DNA from: Colius striatus
Taxonomy: Eukaryota > Chordata > Aves > Coliiformes > Coliidae
DNA: 64,000 nt
Direction of reading: 5' to 3'
Assembly: GCF_028858725.1 (NCBI RefSeq)
Contig: NC_084761.1
Coordinates: 24,334,501-24,398,500, forward strand
Shown in pieces: positions 1-15,000 of the stretch (position 1 is the stretch's first letter; the number at the start of each line of letters is the position of its first letter). The notes below the pieces were generated by a model. That model was given only the letters and a program-made list of their open reading frames with translations, made no database searches and was not told where the DNA came from. The position numbers and the translations under genes were made by a program.

Positions 1-3000
1 AGAAATAGAAATAGTTCAAGGGAGAAGAACATGGTGGAATTTAATGTGAAATCCTGGTAAACGAAGACAGCAGCTTTTACAGAGGATTGTTTTCCTCAGT
101 CTAACTTTTTATTTAGTTGATCAGTGCAGCTAAAAATGACTATAAGTAATAGAAGCTGGAATTCAGACCCTACATCGAGCTTTCAGCTGAGTTTGAGCCA
201 CTGATTCATACTTCTTGAATGACTCGGAGGTTTGTGCTTTCCATTCAAGATTAGGTTTTGTCCACTTTATTTGTGCACAATACAGTAACTGCTTAATGTA
301 TTTAACCTAGATATTGAGCTTACCAGATGCTTGTGTGATTTGGTTTCTTTGAACAATTCGACTCCATTGTGCTACATGTAGCTCCAAAAGTCCCCCTACC
401 CTGTAACTTGAGACCTGTTTCAGCTGTACTGAGCATTGTACACGCAGAAAGTTCTCATAACAAACATAGTAACACTGCTTTCTCCATTGGAAGGGAGGCA
501 AAGCTTCCAGTTACCTCTTCATGATCCTTTTAGTGTTGACTGAATTGCTGTCTCGGCAGTGAGGCAAGTAGCAAGAAATACATCACTGGGCACACATTTC
601 AGTATAACCTTGACATCATTGACAGTGACAGATACGGCCCTCGCTGAAACAGAAACCTGCAAGACGGCATTTGTTTCTTCTTGCTGCCTTTGCTATTCCT
701 TTTGGGAGGATGATCATATGCCATGCTTGTATATTTGCAAACTCATTACATAATGTTAAGGGATTGTCATAAACAATACCATTTCAGGGAACGGACTGAG
801 GAGACTGAACGACTATTTCCTTTGAACTAGCACTAGAGCAGTTTTGCTTTAAGGATTAAATGTGTTGCATCATATCTAGATTTGTAATGAAAACTCTCCC
901 TCTCTCCTTTCCTTCTCTGCCTGTTCCCTGACCTCCACTTCAAGAGCATTTGGGCAGATGACCAATGGAGTGAAAATAAGACATGGGAACCACACATGAT
1001 AGAGTAATTGATACAGGATACGAAGCTAGGAATGAGTGGGTTTGACAAAGTGTACGCTTGTAGCTGAGTGGTTCATTTGCCTGCTAGTAGGATGGATTTA
1101 TGGCTTGTGTGTCACTAATTAAGAAGCCAGATGTCCCTCTGCCCCCACCATCCCAAAACCCCATGTCCCTCATGTGTCCCCCAAACCATTGCTTACTCTG
1201 AAAAACAGATCACAGGCCATATCAACAAATTACACAAACATGCTTTGGGCTGAACTGTAAAGTACAAAGATCTCCAGCAAACTCTCCCTCCAAACTCACT
1301 AGTCTCACACAAAGATAAAAAGATTTTCACATCTCAGCACCCTTCTTATCATAGAATTATAGGAGTGATTTAGAATCAATGAGTAGCACTGAAGCCCTCA
1401 AACTATCCTCAACCTAGAAGTATTTCAACGAAGTAAGTCCTTAACTTGGCAACAACTCTGCTTTAACCAAAGACTGTAAGATGACCTCTCAGCATTTACT
1501 GCTGTATGTGCTAGTGCCAGTTGTAGCCTTGGCTCTGTAGCTTGTAACCCCAACTCTAATCAAGATCGAGGGATGACCCATCCAACCTCCACCACAGATA
1601 AATAAGTCAGAGCAAATTTTATCCTAATTGATTTCACAGCTTAAAATTACAAACTTTTATCAAAAAAAGAGCCCAGCTTGGATCCACATCCTCATCCTCC
1701 CATTTTTGTAGCTTCCACTATTGAAACGCAACAAACAATGGGCATGCTTACTAACCGCGCCAGGCCCTAGAGCTCTGCCAGCAAGATCCACTCCAAGAAG
1801 GAAGCTCATTCGCCAGCTGATGTCCTAACTCATAACAGAAAAATATGCCTGAGTTTAGGCTGATCTTCCAATCCTGGTCAGAGTCTAGAATGTTAGTTCT
1901 ACACAGCCACCTGTAACTGAAAACAGTGTCTACATCATCTTTTACTCTTCAAGTGACATCTGAAAGTTTGGAAAGCTATCACAACAGGTGTTTGGATAGC
2001 TGATGTTGATTTTCATTATCAGAGGCCTAGAAAAATCAAGTGTTGTGTCAGTGTTTTAAAAGTATAAACACCAGTAATTATATATTCTTATCTCAGCTCT
2101 AACTATTTTAATGGAAGAGTCGGTATGATGACTCAAAGAATCAGGAATATGCAAACAATATCATGGAAGATTGCATATTCAGGTTCTGTCCCAACACGGT
2201 TAACTCTGTCAAGGAAACCTGTAATATGCTGATGTAACACGGTTTTTTTCTGAAGGACTTATCACAGAACTTGTCTGAGAAATTTAAAACAGCTCATTAC
2301 TAAACCACCAAACAGTATGCATTCAGTTTGTTCTAGTGTACAGTTAAAACCATATGAATGGAGTTTAGAGTTGAACACAGTTGCTTGTCATATCCTCTCT
2401 TTGTCTCCTCTCTTTTTCCTCCATTTTCCAAGGACCTGCAGCTTCTCTTCCTTTGGGATGGTTGTTGCTGGCATGGTTCAGGCAAACCTGTTTAGTATCT
2501 TCTTTTGGTATCCCACTTTCTAGTTCTGCAGCTAGCCCATACATCTTTGTTTTACGGTACTGCGTGATATGACACAAACTCAACAGAACAGACTAAAATA
2601 TATCTCATATCATTTACCTCAGAGTTAAACAAAGAGGAAGCATATTTCCACTTTTCCCTTCTTCCCTCTTATTTATGGAGAGGAACATAAAAATAATCTG
2701 ATCTTTTTAATTTATTTTTTTTTTAAAGAAAGTGAACTGCAGGTCTGAAAGTGCTTAAGTTTTTAGTTACTTCTCACATACCTTTGCTGCTTTCCTCTAG
2801 CAGTCTCAAGTCTGGGCTAGAAATGTTCTCTTCAGAACAGTGTGCATATACCCTACTTTTATGTTAGAACCACCAGAAAGTACTTTCAGATGACATTTTT
2901 TTTTTCTTTTTACCTTTTATTTACCTGTCCTTTGAATGCAATTTTGGTATAAGAAATGTGACACTTTTTCTGCTGGAAACAGCTAGTGCATGGTCTATAG

Positions 3001-6000
3001 GACCACACCAACAGTGCGAGTGTAAGCAGTTTGTCTGCTGTACCAGTGATAAGAGTTCAGATCAAGATTAGGCAGTGGATATGCTTACCAGAAGGACTGT
3101 CTATTGTAATACTTCCAATGTTGCCTTAAACTGTTCAGTAGTAGATAATACAGATATTTTAATTCTTTATTTATTTTCCCTTAACCTTATCACCACAGAA
3201 ATTCTTTTCTCCAAGTCATAAGCTATACTGTAGTCAAAAGACTTTTGATGCTACCTACATACTGAGGCATTTATTAGAGATGCATTATTTTCTCAATCCC
3301 AAAGAAGCACTGACAGTTCGATTGTATCTCTGCACAGAAGGCAGTGGGAAACAAGAAATGAAAATTTAGCTACAGTCTTTATAGAAAGATCAAAGGATTT
3401 AAAAATAAGTCAGGAAGCATATAACCAGTCACTATTCAAGCAGGGCAAGAAGAAGAGGGGGATGGAAGTCGAGCAGATAATGCACAGCCACACTATTGAA
3501 AGGCAATGTAATCATTCCTCTTGTCACATATTCACCAATTCACCAGCAGCACTAGTGAAAAAGAAATCAGTGTAGCATTTTAGTTTTGACACATGAACTA
3601 CCAGTATGCAGTGGCACACCCCAAAACCCAATAATCTGTAGCCAGGCTATATGGTAGATGTGTTGTGTGAAATGAACAACTGACTTTCAGAGCTGCACCC
3701 AAGCTCGCTATTGGGAAATCTGCTGCGTCGCCAGCATACCAGATCAATATTTCAGAGGTCATTATCTCATCCCTTCTTCAGCTGCTAACTTTGGGTTTCT
3801 GCCAAAGAAAGTCAATCGCTAGCAAGATGATACACTAGTACATTAGGCAAAGCTTTTGGGAATTTCGTCAGGCTTTTCTTCTCACTGAGATCAGTCTGTG
3901 CTCTGGTTCTAAAAGGCATAAGAGCTCTGTCAATATATAAATGGTGAAACGTGTCCTTTAACACCCCCACAACAGTGTGTTTAAGTTATATAAAACCGCA
4001 TTTGTCAAATATACTACAAAGAGAACCGAACCTTCATGTAAGTTCTTTTCACATTATGAGAAGAAGGAGACAAGAGTTATCAAGCTGAAAACAGTATGCT
4101 CAAGAAGTGTGATTTCACATGTACGGTGTAGCAGGAGGACTCACTGGAGACAATTAAATGATAAGTAAGTCAATAACGAGATGGTACCATCACTCCTCTG
4201 CTAGAATGTTTTATGAACTTTTACATGAGGAAACCATGATTAAAGTTTTGCTTTAGCTGTGAATCAGTAAGTAAAGCAAGAACCCTTTTGGCAATTGGAT
4301 CAATGGGTTTTAAAGTTAAAAAGTACCTTCACTTTATGTAGCTTAGTATCCTGTATCATGTATTTTGCCATAAACTACCATAATACTGTCACACTGTTCA
4401 ACTTTTCTAATGATGATCTTGGTGGTAATCAATGGCAGCACTCTCATCAACTCACAGAATAAAATCCTACCTTACCTTTGGGAAGGCTTTTTTGACTTGA
4501 TCCAACAGTTCAAGAATTCTATCAGATGCTAAAGAACATTAAGTAAGAAAAGTATGTCTGAACTTATCAACTCTTTTCTCCTTTGATCTCTCTAATGTTA
4601 TACCTTCTCATTTTAAAATCCATTTAGAAATACAACTAGCTTTATAGACAGACATGAAGCCCATCTCTACAACAGCAAATGTGTCTAGGAACTTTCCCTT
4701 CAGAGGAGAAGCAGAAAAGAGTGTGCTGAACTGCCAAATTCCCAATATCATCATCCTGCGACTGGGATGAATTTGGTGACAGAAAATATTTCTGTGTTTA
4801 CCTTACAAGCCAAAGACACTTCGTTATTCAAAACTTCCTCTCAGGAAAAGCATTCAGGAGATAGCTCAGAGGCATCTTTGTTTAGCCTAATTAATTGACA
4901 GACATTTGAATGGTCCCATGAGTCTTACATGAGTGCAAATTCTACATAAACTCCCCAAAGAATGGGATACAGCAACTTTAAAGAGAAAAACCCAAAAACT
5001 CTATTTTATTGTACGTATACTATCTATATTTATACTAGCTAAAGTCACAGCACTCCAGTTTTAGCTTCCAACATGCTCTAAGGGGTTAGGCTCCTTACGA
5101 TATATGCATATATTGAGAGGAGGAAGGGAGGGGCTGGATCTCACACTCCTGCTGAATTTACCTTGTCTGAAGGTTTTACATTGTGGCTTTTACTGTGTTT
5201 GAGTTTGAAAGCAAGTAGCTTGTCTGATGGCCAAAAATGCCAGGCCTTCAGTTTAGACTAGAATGTGGTGTTTCTAATGCATTTATGTGGACATAAAGCC
5301 CAGACTGAGTTCTAGGCAAGAACATTTCCTCAGTATATGGTTTTGAAAACCTTTCCAAGAACTCCTAAACTATGTTACTGTCATTTAGTTAAATCTATGA
5401 GTGGCTCAAATTCCCTTTCTGAAGATCAGATGACTCTTTTCTGTCTGCTCATCTCTACAAAGGCAAATAAGAACACAGAGGTCATTCAGTTTTCTGCATG
5501 TATGAGTACGGGGTCTGAGAACCAATCGCAGCTTGCCCTGTTTCATTACCCTGACATGGAGGCTAGGAAAATGAAATATTTTCTGGCCTTAGATTTTCCC
5601 AGCTGACTATCTGAATCATGTAATGATCTCTAATATCCATGTTTCACCTGTGACTTTCACAAACACAGTAGTAAAGAAATAAATTTTAGATAAATTTAGT
5701 TGAAGTGTTTGAAACGTTGTTTAAAATATGTGAAAGAACTAGCAAAGTAATAGCTGGGAAGATTTTGCATTCTTGATGAAGATAGCACTGTTATCCTGGA
5801 GTTGCATGTTAACCATGAGAAAATGCAGAGTGAGCTCAAGAGCTGAATGGCTTGTTCATAGACACATTAAAAACACTAAAGTACATGCTAACTTCAACAA
5901 GTCTAGATTTATCAACCAGTACAACAAGCAATCTAACTTTATCACAGTTTTAGGGTTTTTTTTTTTCCTTTTTACTTCATTTTGCCTCATTATTTTAAGG

Positions 6001-9000
6001 ATACAACTTACAAATCACAGTCATGACTTAGTGTCCAAATCGTGATGCAGGTCAAAGCAACTTAAATAGAGTAATTCCAACAAAGGTCTTGATTCCTTGT
6101 ACAAAATAGGATCTACAGGCTGATTGATAGGCTACATCTTTGTTTCCAGAGGTGTCAATTTAAAGCTGGAAATTGACAGCTTGTTTTCAGATAGTTGACA
6201 AAACAAAGACATTTAAAACTGTAACTATAAAATAAACTAAAACCGCTAAACCTACATATTTTACACAGTGGCAGGTTTAGAGAAGGGAGACAAAGACTGG
6301 ATCCTTATGGATAGGAAAGGACACAAAAAGGCTTATGTCACTGACTAAATTTTGTAATAGATGGCTATATAGCCAGAGAACAGAGAATTAATATCTGAAC
6401 CTCTGGATAGGTACTAATATCTATATGAAGTTTATGCAAAGGAGAAACAGGTAATTTTTTTCTTAAGACTTGTGTTGATACAGTCCATACTATAATTTAA
6501 GACGGCAAAGCTTGGAGATGGAAAGAAAGTGTTAAAAGTTAAATATGTTTGGATATTCTCATTATAAACTTAATGTTTTTTTAAAAAATAAAACCAAAAC
6601 CCAAAACCACAAAAAGAAGGGATATGAGTTTGTCACTGTGCCACTTCTATTAATTATATGACTATAGAGTACCTCCCACGTGTCCCACCACCTGCTTGGG
6701 AAGGTTTAGATCATTCCAGGTGGAAGAGCTGATGCTCTGGACCAAAGAGCACTGGCAAATACTGGGTTGAACTAAGCTGCAAGCTGAGACCCAAGATTCT
6801 AACTTAGTAAGATCAATGATTTCAAGCCTGAAGTCTATGAGCTATTTAAAGGATCTACAGAGATCCCTGAAAAGCTCAAACACATTATGAGGTAGGTTTA
6901 ACTTACAGTAAAGATGTTTCTATCTAAAACCCAAAAAGCTTACTCACTAAAGGTTACTTTTTTGGTCTAAATGACCACACATCCTGTTCTATGCTCAGAC
7001 CTGTAAACAATAATGGAAATGGATAACTGATCTACAGAACTCACCTTTGCCTGGTAAGCCATGCTATTTTAGGCAACATGTTTCATCGCAACAAAACGTG
7101 AAGCCAGCCATCAAGGCTAACACCAAGAACTTAGATATGTAAAGTTAACTGAAAGCAGCTTCAAGACTTGAGGGCCATATAATGGTTCAGAAGATACATC
7201 AGGAAACACATAGGATATTAAACTGAATAGGCTCTTTCAGAAGTGATCCCTCAATGAAAGAAACTACTCTGTCTGTAAGAGCAAGGGATCTTAAATAGCA
7301 GCAAAGGGTATTTCCACTACATCCAGCGGCCAAATTTTCCATTCTGTTGTCTAAAAACTGCTGGAAAACTGAAAATGCATCAGTAAATAGTTCTGATAAT
7401 AACTCATTGTTTCTAAAGCTTGCTTTGAATTGAGAATATCACTGTGAAAATATACATGTATTTTAAAGCTACAGAAGTCTTACTTTAATAGAGAAAAGTT
7501 TAGACTAAATGGATTGTGCTTATGCTCAGATTGCCTATTTTCTCAGACTGGTTGTTCAGCCCAACTAAGCAATCGTTGAGCCTGATTCCTTAGTCCTACA
7601 TCTGAAGCACATCACATAGATGCACATCGCAGATACAGGTGTGCACTCCCAGCAGCATGCCAGAATAAGATTAAGATATATGTCATCCTTTCCAAAAGTC
7701 ACTGGTAAAAGCAAAACTATGAAATGCCCTAACAATTTCTTAGCTGGAGAACCAGGACAGCAGAGTGGCCTTAAGTTCATTTGCCTCACTTTAAACTACA
7801 ACTCATTGACCTCGTTACCAGATTCAACATACCTCAACTCTCTGATCTGCTTATTATAGGGCTCAGACACAACCAAGATCATCAGTTGGTAAGTTGAGCC
7901 CCAGTTGCTGTCTGTGCATCCACTTGCAGCCACAACAAGTAACAGGTGCATCTACTTCAGCTTTTTAAAAGCTTCATCAGGACTACAGTTTTTGAAGCAA
8001 GCTTCCCTTTTATCTTGATTTACCATACATTGTTACATGTCATTGAACAGTTTTGAGTTGTATAAACTAAACTGCTTTCAGATTAAATCAAAGGAGCAGA
8101 ATACCTGCTACCTGGTAAGGAGCCTCCAGGTGACAGAATGACTAAAATCACAGCAGCAAACACAGCATGAAACATTAGCTTTCTCTACAAATCCCCTTCT
8201 TTGCCCCACACTAACATGCACACAACTACGGCGTATCCCTGTTTACTCATCTTTCACTGGTTTGGAAACTCATTGAAACTGCCACATGCTGCAGGCATCC
8301 ATGACTACTCCAGTCCAGCAGCATCCCACATCTGCCACCAACCCACAGTGAGTTACTATCCCACACTTTTCCCCTCCACTTATGTATGCCTTTGGGATGT
8401 GATCTCTCATCAGTACATCACAGCATCCAGACTTTACTCACTTGCAGCCCAAGTCTTTACAGAGCCTCCTAAGACAGCCACTAGACCCTTGTTGCAGCAG
8501 CTGTGAGTAGGTGCCAGGTGAGGTGGTAGAAACCCTCCATCAGCTCTTGTGGCCTTCTGTCCCAGGGAGCAGTGTTGCTGCTGCTGCTTGTGCAGGCTCC
8601 TGGTGCCTCTGTAGTACTCAGACAACAGAATGCATCCAGGCTAAGTTCTTCATAAAGGATTTTCCCCCTAAGATTGACATCTCTCTGGATATGAGGAATT
8701 GCTCAACACTTGACATTTTAAGCAGCAAGGGGCCCTCCAGATCGTGGGAAGTTCTGGATATAGGAATAATCTGGGAACAAAAAGAATTCAGGTAAATTGT
8801 CTAAGGAATTCAGCACTGTTCTTCACATCCTCTAGGAACAATGATCTAAACACCTGAAATTAGACAATATTGTAACAAATATCTCAGAATAACTTGAAGT
8901 CTTTATGTACAAGTGTTTACAAAGAGCACTTGAATACCATGAAAAATTCATAAATCTAAAACTCCTTGTGGGCAGAGCATCGACTAAGGCTTCAATTCCA

Positions 9001-11920
9001 ATACACCTTCTTCTATGACTTCCTTAAAACTTTTGGCATCAAGAGTAAATATTTCCATTGCCATTTCACTGGAAATCTTTTGATTGGAAGAAAACTGAAG
9101 CATTCTAATGAATAAATGAATAGTAAAAAGGAAGAATCCTGACTGGGAGGAAGCATAAAAGCACTAGAGGTAGCACCAGGGTAGAGTGGGCTAAAGCTCT
9201 TCAACATGATGTTCACGCTGTTCAACATTTAGTGTCCTGACAGGCTCAGCACTAACAGTATGGACTTAGCTTCCCTGTTATATAGGTATTGTAAGCATTG
9301 AAAGATTAAAAAAAAAAATTAAAAAACCTACAATCTTATTATTTCTAGTAGTGAGATCCCATTCACAAATTTTACAGGAAAAAACACGTTTCTAAAGAAA
9401 ACTCCAGGCCACAGTAGATCAGATAAACAAGCAACCAAGGGATCCTGAGCTGCACTATCAAGTGAGAGCAAGCACTAGCTTTAGAAGAATCTTTTCTGCT
9501 TATAATCAAATCTGCCTTGCTTTAAGTTCCAAAGAACTGGATAAAGGTTTCTTACTGTCCCCTGTGAGAACAAGTTGTATTTTTGCTACGAAAGGCAGCT
9601 TTTGTTGTGGGCTTGATATAGGCTTTCTGCCGAAACTGTCCACTAAATACAAATTCTACCAGGAAGATCCTGCTTTCCAGAAGTCTTGATATTTGTTGTT
9701 GTTGTTTTGTTGGGCTTTTTCCCAGAAATCTGAAAGTTTTTGGTTTACATTAGTAAGTTATTTGTTCATTTTTGTGGGTTTCCAGCAAAGAAAATGAAAT
9801 AAAACCAGAAACAGTTACAGTTTGCCTCGCGTGGCAGTCTTCATATTGCTGAGTAACCTGGTGATATCCTGAGGCTAAAATAACATAAATGATGATGGTG
9901 TATTTCTAACCTAGCAGCACAATATTTCACAATTGTGGTCTACAATTCACAAGGCAGCAAAATGGCCTGAGGGGCTCTTTCAAGAACTTTAAAGAGAAAT
10001 TCAGTGCCATTGTCTATTTTCTTCGAATGCTACCAAACAGTCTGTTTAAAAAATTACCAAAGTGGCTGAGCTGTCTATCAACTCATTCAGACCTGTTAAT
10101 GCAGTACATTTGTACTTTTGTTTTTTGACACAGATTACTGAAGTTATGCAATGGGTAACAGTTTCTCTCCTGAGACAGCTCTAGTGGTAATCTATGACAG
10201 AACTGATCCAAAATTCTCAGATATTTAAAGAAACTAAAACAAGTTTATTCTTTACAATCACATTATGCTATTTCAGAGTTCACATGTTGCTATAATTGCT
10301 GCTTTTTGAAAAAGACTCACTCTAAATTCTTCCTGGCATCCACATTAAATACTAACATTGAGGCCTAAGGTGTCTTGCAAAATTTTAGTAGCATACCCTC
10401 ATATTTAAAAAAAAAAACAAACCAAAACCTGAACACATTCTTAGCACATATATGAAGCACAACATTCCAAGCAGTTTCAACTGTCATTTCTTCCCAAAGC
10501 ACAAGGATGTTTATGCTCTTGCCTAAGGGGAGATAAACAGAGCAGCATACCACTCCATATTTGTAAATGGTAACTCTGCAAGGTAGAAACTGGCTTTTAT
10601 ATGCACCAGGCTTCTGTTTCTTCACAACTGAAAAAGTCACAATATGACATATGGATACATTTAAATTGAAACAACAAAGATATACGGCATGGCCACAGAA
10701 AAATGTACTGTCTCATTCTTTATTCCACATATTATCCTGACATGAAGAAACTAGTCAAAATTGCCTCCAGAAATGCATCTTATTTATCAGTTCTGTGATC
10801 TACTCATACATTTGGGGTAATTCCATGAGTCTGGTACAGTGGCACCCTCAAGTCTGGTGTGTAACAGAAGTAGCTTTCCTAGAGCTAGTGGGAACTGACT
10901 CTGCCACTGTGAGTGTGGTAGAACTATACTAATTCTTTATCTTTTTCCAAGAAAATGCTATGAGAACTAATATGGACAATGTCTTGATCCACCAACTACA
11001 TATCTTATAAGGCCAAAGTACTCTCACCAACAGGTAGAAAACTGAGAGCAAAGAACCCAAGGACAGCCCTTTTATGTGTATGTATCGTTCTAAAATAGAC
11101 TCCTGCAATCATCTTGGTTAATATAACATACTGTTTGCCAAATACGTACTTTAAAAATAGCAGACAACTGTATGGCATACCTTGAGTGGTGTTAAAGCTG
11201 TCTAGGTTTTGTTATACAAAGACTATGATAAGTTATAACATGCTGCCAGTGGAAAAAGAAGTGAAACAGCGAAATACGAGCTGCATAAGATTCTTGAATG
11301 AGTACTTTACAGGGAAGATTAAACCCTAAGAGGTGTGTCTTAACTTTAATAAATCCAGGTACTTATTCAGATGACTAAACATGGATTTAGGATCTCCAGT
11401 GATTCAGATGTTTATAGGCTGGCAACTAAACCTACAGTTGGGCATCTAAGGAAAAGTGTCCAGTATATCAGAAGGCTGTATACCTACAGCTCTAACAACA
11501 TATAGATAATGGCATTTTGCTTCAGGAGCCTGAAGTTATAACACTTAAAATGTTGGCATAGATTTCAGCTCTAATAGTGTTTCATTTTGAGTGAAACTAA
11601 TGAGATTTTTTGCATTTCTGCTAAACTCTGATTGATTGTTGTCCTAAATTTCCATGTCTCCCCATTCAAATACGAGTCTGTTTCACATCTAGCTCACAAG
11701 CTCAGTAAAGCAGAAATGTTTGTATTTATTATTACTGGCTAGAACAGCATTAACCTCACTGGGACAGGTTATTAATTTGGGTTACTAGAAAGTTGTTAAT
11801 GATCAATATTACCAATTCTTTTCCTTTTGTACAGACAAAAGCGAGCTGAGGACATGATTGCTGCTGTTTTCAAATGAACACTAATTGTGTGATTTGGAAT
11901 TTGTTTTTAACTCACTGCAG
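1..11920 (+). other. SYNPO2: SYNPO2 intron upstream of the PDZ exon (5' part outside window)
   Basis: No coding exon can be supported here. The preceding SYNPO2 exon should encode the start of the PDZ domain (about 35-40 residues, with a Gly-rich carboxylate-binding loop). No reading frame here resembles it and no GC-rich promoter-like stretch is seen, so it probably lies upstream of the window. Open frames of 60-100 codons occur on both strands, as expected by chance in AT-rich DNA. The longest (8201-8506 and 8511-8795) show no recognisable domain and sit in a slightly more GC-rich patch. I see no CR1 or LTR copy in this stretch. The sequence ends in a pyrimidine-containing tract and CAG at 11918-11920, the acceptor of the next exon. 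Confidence 0.7.
5795..5880 (-). repeat. possible MIR-like SINE remnant
   Basis: The string atgagaaaatgcagagtgag, followed by ctgaatggcttgttcatagacacat, loosely follows the reverse complement of the MIR core (atgagaaaactgaggcacagagag...gacttgcccaaggtcacacag). Many positions differ, so this could be coincidence. It would be an ancient inactive fragment inside the SYNPO2 intron. Confidence 0.25.
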
Positions 11921-12072
11921 GTTCGCAGCAAGAGCAAAGCAGCTAAGGCTGGACTGTGTGAGGGAGATGAGGTGGTGTCAATCAATGGCAAGCCTTGTGG
12001 AGACTTAACGTATGCTGAAGTGATTGTTCTGATGGAAAGCCTGACTGACGTCCTGCAGATGCTTATCAAGAG
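11921..12072 (+). CDS. SYNPO2: SYNPO2 exon: C-terminal half of the PDZ domain
   Basis: This exon encodes 50 full codons plus two bases. It begins VRSKSKAAKAGLCEGDEVVS and ends LQMLIK. It carries the later PDZ signatures: the GLCEGDEVVSINGKPC strand-turn, then an LTYAEVIVLMES helix that lines the ligand groove. The exon follows an acceptor (ctcactgcag, 11911-11920) and ends at AGAG|gtacag, in phase 2. The split codon AG|A gives Arg with the next exon. Synaptopodin-2 carries one N-terminal PDZ domain in its long isoforms. The family binds F-actin, alpha-actinin, filamin and zyxin at Z-discs and dense bodies. Sequence and phase agree with vertebrate SYNPO2. The paralogue SYNPO2L also has a PDZ domain, but the downstream exons match SYNPO2. 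The frame continues open into the intron to 12243, which is read-through and not coding. Confidence 0.93.
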
Positions 12073-15000
12073 GTACAGGAATGCTCAGAATGTTGTGGTG
12101 CAATTCTGCTTAGTGAACCACACAGAAAATGCTGGTTTTGAATGCACTCATTCTTCAGACTTATACTGTGAGCTTCTGATAGTCCTCTTATTAATGCCTG
12201 CAATTCTGCTTGTCTTTATGGAAAAGACAGAGCATTTGCTCTGAAGGAAGTAACGTATATAATTTGAATGGCACAGTTCAGGCACAGAATTAAGAGTACA
12301 GTCTCCAGCTGTAACGATTTTATTTCTTATTGAGTATTCTTAATACTTACAAGGTATCCACTACCAGATCTGCATACTGCAGAGTTTTAAGATCAATTTT
12401 CATCCCGCTCCTTTGAAGTAGTGAAGTGTTGTTATTCCCCATAGATAAGGAAGTGAGACTTACAAAAAGCAAAGGCTGTATAGATGGAGAAAGTGTTACA
12501 CAGATATGCCTTGACGATGACATGGCAAATAGTCTTCTTGGGTGGCAAAATGCGTTAGTAGTCAGGAGGGGGAGAGGGTCTGGAAATCACAAATTCTATT
12601 TCTGTAGCTGTTATCACTTCACTAGACGAGGTGCAAGTCCCAGCTCTCTGCGTCTCAGCTTATCCATTTATAAAATGGTGCTACTGATTTTCTGTTTTCT
12701 TTGAAAATGCTTTGAGCTTCTTAAAGTAGAGAACCCTCATCTAAACTTGCAAGCAAGCCAGCATTACTGCTCATTGCACACCAGTCTATTGCAATGACCA
12801 TTTTGTAATTGTTACCAATGTGATGCATGCAATCTTGAGTTCAGAATCACCTACCGTAAGAACGCTCCCTAGACTTTGTAAATTCAGGCAAGATGAACTC
12901 TTAACTACCTCCAGTGTGGGTAAGAAGAGGAAGAAAAGACCCGATGAAACTTCCATATTCCTTGTAAGGACTTACAGCTCCCTCCTGAGCTACTGCAGTT
13001 CCCTGTGTCTGCTCTCCTACAGGCAGAACCAGGAAGACAAAAAGGGTCAGGATTCATCAAAACAGCCAACAGAGCAGTGTTACTGGAAAGGCTAAAATTA
13101 CTCTGGTGCAAAACACACACTTGTTTCTGGTTAGCAGGAATATCTAAACAGCATGTGAAATTCCTCTGCAACCTGCACGAATGAACTGTCCTAAAATGCC
13201 TAGTAGTTCAAAGTTACAATCTGCCTCAAAAAAAAGATGCTCTCAAGGAGTATTCATTAGACATTTTGCATGGCCTGTACATATGTGTTCTTGTGGGCTG
13301 AGTAATGGATCAGTGTGATGAGATCAGGGGAAAAACAAGAGCTGAGGTTACAGCTTACCTTCTCCATAGTGCATAACTCTTGTATCTGGTTCAGCAGTTT
13401 ACCATTTGAATGCCTCTCATGTGGTATGTGCATTCTTATGTTTTTAATTAATAAGATGACTACTGGAACTGAACTTGTAAAAATGGTATTTGTGGCTGAC
13501 CAGCTGTCGTCTTTGCAGCCATAGAAATAGCTCCATATGCTTTGATCCCTGCCTGTTGCTGGTCTATAACAGATACTTCAGTTGGTCTGAAGGCCAGAGT
13601 ACGCTCTAGCTGAAAGTGACAGCACATTTCCATTCACTCCATTGCCCCTGCTTAAATGAACAGTGAAAAGCAAGACATGCCCTAAAAATGAGAACCAAAC
13701 CAGAATGTTTAGGCTACATAATTCAGTGATTCATGGAATGAAACTGTGTCTATTAGAAATTTTAAGAAAGTTGCAGTTGCTTGATGCTCTGAAAGTGACT
13801 AAAATGTTCTAAACCTATGAGATTCTAAAAAGACGAGATTCTTTGAATTTCTTCTCATCAGCTCATCTCTTTCAACTCCCAGCCCCAAATGTCAGTATCT
13901 TCCAGGGTATGGGAAAACAAACTAAAATACTTCTTTTCTCCTGTCACCTTTTTGTGAGTATTAGCTCTCTGAGTGCTATCACCAGAAGGATTTTTCAGGA
14001 AGTGTCTTAGTATCCTCTGAGAGCAACGCGAAGCAAATCCTTCCTTTCCTGAGCAGCCATTTGTTAGTAGCCATCCCAACAAAACACTGGAAATCATGAG
14101 GAAAGAATAATATCTAATTAAAGTGGTGTTCCAGTGGTGATCTTAGCATCCAAGCATCTTTTCCTGGCAGGGAAGAACTTTCATCCTTGGGAAGCTTCTG
14201 ACTGCTCCGGATACATTTGTGTGAAGGATGAGATTTTCATAGGCATTCATTGTTGGCCTAATAATCTGCTCTTATTAAGCTTACTTGGAGAAAAAATGGT
14301 ATTTTAAAGTAGTTGTTAAAATGCTCCTTGTCCTCTGATGACTAAAAAAGGTTTTCCCAACCCCCTGTGTACACCACAGTCAGTTACTGTCCAGTGGTGC
14401 CCAAAAAAGCTTCGCTTTACAGGATCAGAGGAAAGAGACACCCTGCAGGGCAGGCACTCTCCAGATGCCATGTGGGGGAGCATCTTATTGACCTTCCCAG
14501 CAAATGCTGAACAGATGTATCCAAGAAACATTAAGAGTAGGAACAGAAACAGAAACATTAGCCTGCCCTTTTCACATTAGTGTTAGCAATTCTTGGGCTA
14601 CTGCTGAGTGTAGAAAGGAAATTTCTAGGGGGAAGTAGGGAGTGTGCTCAGTACATACCAAATGAAATGCACCATGTAGTAAAATGCACCATGGAGTAAA
14701 ACATGACTCTGCGATCAACCCTGCTGTGCTGATTCCATGAGTTCTGCTTCCTTCCTGGAATAACACCATAGATGTTGTTCCTGCAATGAGCTGGAAAAAC
14801 CTGAAACAAAAATAATAATTTGTCTAACAGAATCTTAAATGACAAAAAAGAGATCAGACCCAGGATTCTGCCTCTTGACACACTGATACTCATTTATGTC
14901 TATATAGAGTAGAAGTATACCCATAAGTAGCAGGGGCCTTTTAAGGGGGAAATCTTTCTCTCTCACACATACACACAATCACTCAGCTACCAATAAAGGC

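Noticed and set aside
1345..1375. atcatagaattataggagtg as a CR1 terminus
   Set aside because: Only the first ~12 bases match. The conserved ggttggaagggacct block does not follow.
8201..8795. Two consecutive open frames of about 100 codons in a GC-richer patch
   Set aside because: No recognised domain and no convincing splice structure. They might be part of a non-coding transcript but cannot be supported.
1..11920. First SYNPO2 coding exon (start of the PDZ domain)
   Set aside because: No frame resembling the expected Gly-rich PDZ start with a following donor was found; it presumably lies upstream of the window.
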